NCBI GenBank assembly: GCA_013816445.1
Contig: JACDEK010000037.1
Coordinates: forward strand, 1-8,305
Length of the DNA stretch: 8,305 nucleotides
Origin: Candidatus Saccharimonadota bacterium
GTDB taxonomy: Bacteria; Patescibacteriota; Saccharimonadia; CAILAD01; BJGX01
Direction: 5' to 3'
The position numbers and the translations under genes are program-made. The notes under the pieces are model-generated. The model was not told where the DNA came from, searched no databases, and saw nothing but the letters and a program-made list of their open reading frames with translations. Below, one piece after another: positions 1 through 5,050 of the stretch. Positions within the stretch are counted from its first letter, which is position 1; every line of letters starts with the position of its first letter.

Positions 1-976
1 CAATTCAACTTCATTTGGTCGGCGTATGAATGTAAGTGGCAATTATTCCTTTGGTGTGAGTCTTAACGATACTGCCCTCAGCGTTACTGATGCCAATAGT
101 TTTGTTATTAATGCAGGCTACGTGGGTATTAACACGGCCAGTCCATTATCTTATGCAAGTGCCTTCTCGGTGGTCGGTAATGGATATTCTTATGGATCGA
201 CTATAACGTCGACAGGTATTGCTAGTCGAGTACGTGCTGGTGATAATTCATCTGGTACTTTAATACAATTTGAACGCGCAGATGCAACTGTTGTGGGGTC
301 AATTACTCATAACGGGGCGAACACAGCCTACAATACTGCCTCTGACGCTAGGTTAAAACATGATGTAGTAGATACAAATTATAGCTTAGATACCGTACTG
401 CAATTGAAAATTCACGACTACAAATATAATGCCGATAGCACCAATACAACCTATACTGGTTTTATCGCTCAAGAGTTACAAAAGTTATTTCCAGATGCTG
501 TGAGTGTAATGGATACTAAAACTGGCTATTTGGGCGTTGATTATGGCAAATTGACACCACTTTTAGCTAAAGGTATTCAAGATCTCAATACTAAAGTAGA
601 TGGCTTACAGACTCAACTCGATGCGCTTAAAACCACTAGCACACCATCGGTAGTACCAATCGATGTTGTTGCTGAGCTTGCTAAGGTTAGTGCAATTACA
701 ATTAACGGTGATCTGACTGTCAACGGGAAAGTGATTGTAGTCGGTAATCTGGAGTTGAAAGGTGACAATACAGGAGTTATCAAGATTCCGGCTGGCCTAA
801 CCCGTGTGCACTTAAGCTTTACCAAGCCATTTACTACCGCACCAAACGTGACTTTAACTGCCAAGGGCCTAACCAAAGCCACCTATGCAGTTGACGGTGA
901 AACGACTACAGGTTTTGATGTGATCCTTGACGCAGCTCAAACCCAAGAGACACTACTAAATTATCACGCACTTTAG
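1..976 (+). CDS. Fibre/adhesin-like protein with S74 intramolecular chaperone domain, 3' part only
   Basis: This is the C-terminal part of a fibre-like surface protein. The frame is open to the left edge (codons start at base 2), and the first ATG at 26 lies inside a beta-rich repeat with no signal or anchor before it, so the true start is probably outside the window. Numbering from that ATG: residues 28-50 are a beta module (VGINTASP) also seen in the next gene. S74 chaperone begins at Ser106 in the motif SDARLK, giving the Ser/Lys pair (Ser106, Lys111) expected for self-cleavage in this family, followed by GFIAQEL at 145-151. Residues about 176-203 look like a coiled coil. Four hexapeptides (224-247, such as LTVNGK) lead straight into a 69-residue terminal beta domain (248-316). 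There are no cysteines in the visible part. The S74 call is firm; the whole-protein role (attachment) is inferred from family knowledge and from the anchored paralogues downstream. Confidence 0.85.
   Translation, partial: NSTSFGRRMNVSGNYSFGVSLNDTALSVTDANSFVINAGYVGINTASPLSYASAFSVVGNGYSYGSTITSTGIASRVRAGDNSSGTLIQFERADATVVGSITHNGANTAYNTASDARLKHDVVDTNYSLDTVLQLKIHDYKYNADSTNTTYTGFIAQELQKLFPDAVSVMDTKTGYLGVDYGKLTPLLAKGIQDLNTKVDGLQTQLDALKTTSTPSVVPIDVVAELAKVSAITINGDLTVNGKVIVVGNLELKGDNTGVIKIPAGLTRVHLSFTKPFTTAPNVTLTAKGLTKATYAVDGETTTGFDVILDAAQTQETLLNYHAL
695..766 (+). repeat. Four in-frame hexapeptide repeats after the S74 domain
   Basis: Residues 224-247 of the first gene read ITINGD, LTVNGK, VIVVGN, LELKGD. 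Each has hydrophobic residues at positions 1 and 3 and Gly at position 5. The ladder runs without a gap into the terminal 69-residue domain. It matches the seven or eight hexapeptides at the same place in the next gene. A beta-helical or trimeric beta-prism fold is likely but inferred. Confidence 0.6.
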
Positions 977-1012
977 TTGATATTTTGTAGTATTTTTTAC
1001 GAGTGAATCATG

Positions 1013-1041
1013 TTGTAATTTGATCTTATAAGCATTACAAT
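1013..1041 (+). promoter_or_regulatory. Candidate sigma-70 type promoter for the 1152-residue fibre gene
   Basis: TTGTAA (1013-1018) and TACAAT (1036-1041) are separated by 17 bases and match the consensus boxes at 4/6 and 5/6 positions. Transcription would begin near 1048, leaving a leader of about 63 bases. No clear Shine-Dalgarno sequence precedes the ATG at 1111. The rest of the 977-1110 gap shows no convincing terminator. Confidence 0.45.
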
Positions 1042-1110
1042 AATAAGTGGTGTGAGCACTCTCTCTGTGTAGCTCTCAATTTAGTGTAAATAGATATTTC
1101 TCATACTAAT

Positions 1111-4100
1111 ATGCCGAATCAAAATAAATCACAAAACACTCAGCTTAGCCCTCCTTGGTATCTTTCGGGTTGGTTAATAAGCCTACTCGTTGGTCTGGCG
1201 GCTCTTTTTGTAGTACTTATCTTCATCTTACGCGGTATCTGTGGGGCTAGCTGGTATCTGCGTCCGTTAGGCCTCAGCAACACCTGTGGCCAAAAGAGTA
1301 CTATTGATGGTTCTCGCTTAACCAACGGTAGTGTTACACGAATTAAGCTGGCAGACGGGGCAATTGCTTTTAACACGCTTTCTACCGAGCTCCAAGCGTT
1401 CGTAAATCACGCCCAATACATTACCGACATTGCCCCAATTACCGTAGCCAATGACACCAACATACGAGGTAGTATTGCCAGCAACGTATTGACATTGAGC
1501 TGGAATGGCCAGCTTAGCGATGCCCGCCTCAGCTCTAACGTGGCGTTGCTAAACGCCAACCAAACTTTTAGTGGCAACAATAGCTTTAGTGCCCCGGTGC
1601 AGCTGCTCAGCAGCCTCACTGTGGGCGGTGCTACCAACCTTAGTAGCAGCCTGGGTGTCGGTGGTGCCGTAACGGTCACCGGTGCTACCAACCTGAACAG
1701 TACCCTAACTGTAGCTGGTGCTACCACCATTAACAATAACCTCATCGTTACCGGCAGCATTGACATCAATGGGCTGAGCTATGTCTGGCCAGGCACTCAG
1801 TCTAACGGCGTGCTTGCCAACGACGGCTTGGGCAACCTAGCCTGGCAGCCCACCGGTGCTTGCGCCACTTGTATTACCAATGGTGGCAATGCCTTTGGCT
1901 CGGCTATTAGTATTGGTAGCAACGATGCCAACTCACTCACCTTTGAAACTAGCGGCACCGATAGGCTCACCATCACAGCGGCCGGCCAAGTTGGTATTGG
2001 CACCAGCCCCGGCTACGCTCTAGACGTTGCCGGCGATATCAACAGCAGCACCGGTCTGCGGGTGGCTAGTACGCTGGTTTGTACCATCTCGGGCTGTACG
2101 GCCGCCAGTGGCAGTGGTAGCTACATCCAAAACGGTACGGTCTTACAAACCACCGCCAACTTTAATATTCAGTCGGCTGGGGCCGGCAGTATTGGTGGTA
2201 TTATTCGCGGGGCGGTGGGTCAGACTGCTAACCTCCAAGAATGGCAAAACAGCGGCGGGGTAGCACTCTCTGGCATCAACGCCAGCGGTAACTTATTCTT
2301 GGGCAAGGCCAGTACTACTACTGGCTTGGCCATATTGTATAACTCTGGCGGATCTGGCTCTATTACCCTTGCTGGTGCCAACCCAGGGGCTAGCGCTTAC
2401 AATATAACCTTCCCAGCCGAGACTGGTACTGTTTGTACCACCGGCAGTGTCTGTAGTGGGTATGCTGGTTCTTCGGGCAGTGGTAGCTACATCCAAAACG
2501 GTACGGTCTTACAAACCACCGCCAACTTTAATATTCAGTCGGCTGGGGCCGGCAGTATTGGTGGTATTATTCGCGGGGCGGTGGGTCAGACTGCTAACTT
2601 GCAAGAGTGGCAGAATAGTGCTGGGACGGTGTTAGGCAGCATCGCCAGCAACGGTGATGGGAGCTTCGGAGCTAATCCTGCAGCGACAGGCGCAATCCGC
2701 ATTCCGAACAACACCTATATCAAGTCCCGAAACGCGGCCAACACAGCAGACCTGATAATGCTTTATTTGGACACATTAAACAACACACATATTGACAGTG
2801 GAGCAGCTACTGTTATTTATGCCGCTAGCACGTATGTTATTGGCGTTTATAGTAACAGGATTGATGCCAGGAAACCGATTTTGGTTGGGAGTACGTCAGG
2901 GTCTTTCGGGACAGTAACAAACCTAAAGGTTGGCGATTATACGACCGTAGACAACCTCGCTAACGTCATGCTCTCAGCTTCAGCGACCACAGCGAAGCCA
3001 CTAGTCATTCAGGGTGTAGCCAGCCAAACAGCCAACCTCCAAGAGTGGCAGAACTCTGGCGGTACATCGCTTGCCGCCGTCGATGCCAGTGGCCGGTTTG
3101 TGGCTACCACGCTGGGTGGGGCCGATACCACTACGGCGCTTTGTCGTAACAGCAACAACAAAATAGCTACCTGTAGCGGTACCGCCACCGGCGCGGCCTT
3201 TGTGCAGGGCGGCAACAGTTTTGGCGCCACGGCCATACTAGGTACTAACGATGCCAATGCCTTGACATTTATAACCAGTGGCACCGAAAAAGCTCGTATT
3301 ACCACTGGTGGAGATTTGCAGTTTAGTAAGGAAACCGCTCACACCATTAAAGTTAACGATACAACTACTGCCGATACTGCGGGGGCCGCACTTAGCGTTA
3401 CTGCCGGAGCTGGGTTTGGTACTGCTACTGGTGGCGGTCTAAGCCTTACTGGTGGTGCTTCTGGTGCCACATCAGGCGTGGGCGGCGCGGTGAATATTAC
3501 AGGAGGTGCATCTACTGGAGTAACTGCTGGCGGCGCGGTGAATATTACAGGCGGTGGTGGTGTAACAGGCGGTTCTATAACATTGAATCCAGGGACGAAT
3601 GTGGGAGGTTTAGGGACCGTTAATATTGCTAATACTCGTGGTCATGTAGTAATTGGGAATGGCGCGGGCGCGAGTTCGGTTACAATTAATAGTGGCACCG
3701 GTGCGATTGCTATAGGTACCAATGCTATTGATCATGTCATTACCATTGGCAATGCCACCGGTGCTACCGATGTCAACGTTAATCTGGGTAGCGGTGTATT
3801 CAATGTTACTAACACTGCTGCTGATGCCAACAATGTTGCTCAGTTTAACAATGCCGGAGCCACAGCCTGTACGGTTCAACCCGGTGGTACTGGTTTTGCC
3901 TGTAGCTCTGATGCTCGACTTAAAACTAATATCTTGACGCTAGGTGATTCTACAGACATAGTCAACAAGCTCCGTGGAGTTAGCTTTAACTGGATAAGCA
4001 GCCCTAATGGTCAAAGTCAATCAGGTTTTCTTGCCCAAGAACTTATGCAGGTTATCCCGGGTGCTGTGTCGCAAGACGCTAGCGGGCACTACGTCGCTAA

Positions 4101-4569
4101 TTATTCTGCGGTTGTACCCTACCTAGTTAATGCCTTTCAAGACTCAGACAAACGACTAACTGCCGTTGAGGCAAAGATAAATTCTCAGCAACTTGCTCAG
4201 GCTGTTTTTGATGGTGGGGTTGTGACGGGCGATACTGAGTTCAAAGGCCAAGCAACATTTGATGCACTAGCTAGCTTCAAAGGGCAGGCCGTGTTTGCCG
4301 GCGGAGCTACGTTCGAGGGCGTTACCAGAGTAAAAGGCCGCTTGCAGTTGGGTAGCAACAACACGGGCTCGGCTACTATTGCCAAGGGCAGTACCACAGT
4401 ACACGTAACTCTACCGTCTGGCTTTTCTGCTATACCAAACGTAAATCTAACCCCACAAAACTTCGTTAACGGCCAATACCGCGTCACCAATGTTACAACC
4501 ACAAGCTTTGATATTGAGACAAGCGCCGCACAGACAAATGACACCGGTTTTTACTGGCAAGTATTTTAG
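1111..4569 (+). CDS. Membrane-anchored modular fibre/adhesin with S74 chaperone domain, 1152 aa
   Basis: A complete large surface fibre. Residues 20-40 form one membrane segment, with the rest probably outside; positive charges do not strongly favour either side (Lys6 before, Arg41 and Arg51 after). A juxtamembrane motif C44-x3-WY ... LSNTC59 and a block at 112-139 ending in WNG recur in the third fibre gene. Next come nine hexapeptides (169-222), a GGN-FG beta module (258-296, again 700-738), three QTANLQEWQNS modules (371, 493, 639), a low-GC insert (about 520-630), a Gly-rich region (757-895), and the S74 domain from Ser933 (SDARLK, partner Lys938; GFLAQEL at 972-978). A short coiled coil, seven or eight hexapeptides (1036-1083) and a 69-residue terminal domain (1084-1152) end it. 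All 12 cysteines fall in six close pairs. The central part is far richer in GC (35 of 60 bases at 2101-2160) than the kinase gene (17 of 60 at 5101-5160). ATG at 1111 is chosen because it puts the anchor at the N terminus. Phage tail fibres share the domains, but the anchor argues for a cell-surface protein. Confidence 0.85.
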   Translation: MPNQNKSQNTQLSPPWYLSGWLISLLVGLAALFVVLIFILRGICGASWYLRPLGLSNTCGQKSTIDGSRLTNGSVTRIKLADGAIAFNTLSTELQAFVNHAQYITDIAPITVANDTNIRGSIASNVLTLSWNGQLSDARLSSNVALLNANQTFSGNNSFSAPVQLLSSLTVGGATNLSSSLGVGGAVTVTGATNLNSTLTVAGATTINNNLIVTGSIDINGLSYVWPGTQSNGVLANDGLGNLAWQPTGACATCITNGGNAFGSAISIGSNDANSLTFETSGTDRLTITAAGQVGIGTSPGYALDVAGDINSSTGLRVASTLVCTISGCTAASGSGSYIQNGTVLQTTANFNIQSAGAGSIGGIIRGAVGQTANLQEWQNSGGVALSGINASGNLFLGKASTTTGLAILYNSGGSGSITLAGANPGASAYNITFPAETGTVCTTGSVCSGYAGSSGSGSYIQNGTVLQTTANFNIQSAGAGSIGGIIRGAVGQTANLQEWQNSAGTVLGSIASNGDGSFGANPAATGAIRIPNNTYIKSRNAANTADLIMLYLDTLNNTHIDSGAATVIYAASTYVIGVYSNRIDARKPILVGSTSGSFGTVTNLKVGDYTTVDNLANVMLSASATTAKPLVIQGVASQTANLQEWQNSGGTSLAAVDASGRFVATTLGGADTTTALCRNSNNKIATCSGTATGAAFVQGGNSFGATAILGTNDANALTFITSGTEKARITTGGDLQFSKETAHTIKVNDTTTADTAGAALSVTAGAGFGTATGGGLSLTGGASGATSGVGGAVNITGGASTGVTAGGAVNITGGGGVTGGSITLNPGTNVGGLGTVNIANTRGHVVIGNGAGASSVTINSGTGAIAIGTNAIDHVITIGNATGATDVNVNLGSGVFNVTNTAADANNVAQFNNAGATACTVQPGGTGFACSSDARLKTNILTLGDSTDIVNKLRGVSFNWISSPNGQSQSGFLAQELMQVIPGAVSQDASGHYVANYSAVVPYLVNAFQDSDKRLTAVEAKINSQQLAQAVFDGGVVTGDTEFKGQATFDALASFKGQAVFAGGATFEGVTRVKGRLQLGSNNTGSATIAKGSTTVHVTLPSGFSAIPNVNLTPQNFVNGQYRVTNVTTTSFDIETSAAQTNDTGFYWQVF
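1615..1776 (+). repeat. Nine consecutive hexapeptide repeats (beta-helix-like stalk)
   Basis: Residues 169-222 divide exactly into nine hexads: LTVGGA, TNLSSS, LGVGGA, VTVTGA, TNLNST, LTVAGA, TTINNN, LIVTGS, IDINGL. Positions 1 and 3 are mostly hydrophobic or Thr, position 5 is mostly Gly or small. At DNA level GGTGCTACCAACCT occurs at 1627 and 1681, with a variant at 1717, so the ladder grew by in-frame duplication. The fold is inferred to be a narrow beta-helix, possibly trimeric. Confidence 0.65.
1882..1998 (+). repeat. GGN-FG beta module, copy 1
   Basis: Residues 258-296 contain GGNAFG, then NDANSLTF and TSGTDR. The same pattern (GGNSFG, NDANALTF, TSGTEK) returns at residues 700-738. The two copies are diverged at DNA level, so this is an old module duplication, unlike the exact repeat at 2110-2232. 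Confidence 0.6.
2110..2232 (+). repeat. Exact 123-base direct repeat, copy 1
   Basis: All 123 bases are identical to 2476-2598. The offset is 366 bases (122 codons), so the copies are in frame and encode the same 41 residues, from GSGSYIQNG to the start of QTANLQEWQNS. Past 2232 the DNA diverges while the protein motif LQEWQNS continues. Confidence 0.95.
2476..2598 (+). repeat. Exact 123-base direct repeat, copy 2
   Basis: Second copy of the repeat at 2110-2232, with no mismatch over 123 bases. The following codons for LQEWQNS use different synonymous bases from copy 1 (TTGCAAGAG against CTCCAAGAA). The sharp edge suggests recent duplication or gene conversion limited to this block. A misassembly at this place would be hard to exclude from sequence alone. 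Confidence 0.95.
3025..3057 (+). repeat. Third QTANLQEWQNS module (protein-level repeat)
   Basis: Residues 639-649 repeat the motif found at 371-381 (bases 2221-2253) and 493-503 (2587-2619). Each copy is followed by a similar G-x-x-L-x-x-I/V-x-A/S-x-G pattern, so the repeated unit is about 25 residues. This copy closes the low-GC insert that begins after the second copy. Confidence 0.7.
3208..3324 (+). repeat. GGN-FG beta module, copy 2
   Basis: Residues 700-738 match the module at 258-296: GGNSFG, NDANALTF, TSGTEK. Both copies sit just after a cysteine pair (C251/C254 before copy 1, C678/C688 before copy 2), so the cysteine loop may belong to the module. Confidence 0.6.
3481..3551 (+). repeat. 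Tandem 48-base repeat in the Gly-rich region
   Basis: Twenty-three bases at 3481-3503 recur exactly at 3529-3551, an offset of 48 bases or 16 codons. Both encode GGAVNITGG. They lie in a Gly-, Ala- and Thr-rich stretch (residues about 757-895) whose short beta-strand/Gly-turn pattern resembles the Gly-rich repeats of phage tail fibres. Confidence 0.8.
4234..4359 (+). repeat. Seven hexapeptide repeats between S74 domain and terminal domain
   Basis: Residues 1042-1083 split into TEFKGQ, ATFDAL, ASFKGQ, AVFAGG, ATFEGV, TRVKGR, LQLGSN, possibly preceded by GVVTGD at 1036. Position 3 is Phe, Val or Leu and position 5 is mostly Gly. The ladder enters the 69-residue terminal domain in the same register as the four-repeat ladder of the first gene. 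Confidence 0.65.
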
Positions 4570-4594
4570 AATAATTGTGAGCTAGCTTTAAAGA

Positions 4595-4623
4595 TATACA
4601 AACCATTACAAGTTCGGTATAAT
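4595..4623 (+). promoter_or_regulatory. Candidate promoter of the receiver/kinase pair, giving a near-leaderless mRNA
   Basis: TATACA (4595-4600) and a perfect TATAAT (4618-4623) are 17 bases apart. Only nine bases separate the -10 box from the ATG at 4633, so transcription would start about two or three bases before the start codon. No Shine-Dalgarno sequence is present upstream, which fits leaderless translation. Confidence 0.55.
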
Positions 4624-4632
4624 TAATACATT

Positions 4633-5004
4633 ATGGTAAAGTCTCGTAAAATCCTTCTTGTAGAAGATGAAATGGCCTTGGCGAATGTACTGAAGCTTGA
4701 GTTCATAAATGATGGATTTAGTGTCAAACATGCCGAAAATGGTCAGCTTGCAATAAATTTTCTTAAAAAAGAAAAATTTGATATTGTTTTGCTAGATGTT
4801 GTTATGCCTACTATGGATGGCTTTCAGACTCTCGAAAATATGAATGAGGCAGGTATTGCTCAGCCGACAATCATGCTTTCTAATATTAGCCAACCAGAAG
4901 AAATGGAAAAAGCCAAAAAGCTCGGAGCAATTGGCTACATCGTAAAATCAAATACTACGTTGGCAGAAATAATTGAGCAAGTTAAAAAAAAGATGATTAA
5001 TTAG
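4633..5004 (+). CDS. Stand-alone response regulator receiver protein (CheY-like), 123 aa
   Basis: A single receiver (REC) domain that accepts a phosphoryl group from a histidine kinase, probably the one encoded next. All key residues are present: acidic pair Glu11/Asp12 in VEDE, phospho-acceptor Asp55 in LLDVVMP, the switch Ser83 and conserved Lys105 in IVKS. The length equals one REC domain with no DNA-binding or enzymatic output domain, so it must act by binding a partner or pass the signal on. The ATG at 4633 gives a full N-terminal strand (KILLVEDE) and sits directly behind a TATAAT box. The kinase gene follows after 46 bases with no terminator seen, so the two are probably co-transcribed. 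Base composition is AT-rich like the kinase and unlike the centre of the preceding fibre gene. Confidence 0.93.
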   Translation: MVKSRKILLVEDEMALANVLKLEFINDGFSVKHAENGQLAINFLKKEKFDIVLLDVVMPTMDGFQTLENMNEAGIAQPTIMLSNISQPEEMEKAKKLGAIGYIVKSNTTLAEIIEQVKKKMIN

Positions 5005-5050
5005 GCCTAGTTTAGAATAAAAAGACGTCGCAAGGCTATCACGAGGGTAA

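Noticed and set aside
977..1110. A rho-independent terminator or riboswitch between the first two fibre genes.
   Set aside because: Only four-base stems such as GAGC/GCTC at 1054-1075 were found, without a following T run; nothing matches a known riboswitch core.
2027..2635. Two + strand open frames at 2027-2263 and 2447-2635 that share a stretch of identical protein.
   Set aside because: They are out-of-frame readings of the exact 123-base repeat inside the fibre gene; the identity follows from the DNA repeat and there is no start signal.
2110..3551. CRISPR-like or mobile-element repeats.
   Set aside because: The repeats are in frame within a coding gene, of unequal spacing, with no inverted ends or transposase.
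1140..4544. Several minus-strand open frames of 67-120 codons across the fibre gene.
   Set aside because: They lie wholly within the long fibre frame, are rich in Val/Leu/Pro as expected from antisense Gly/Thr/Ala codons, and have no domain or promoter.
1..4569. A prophage tail region, suggested by S74 domains and tail-fibre repeats.
   Set aside because: No capsid, terminase, baseplate, lysis or integrase gene is present, and two of the three fibres have a membrane anchor at the N terminus.
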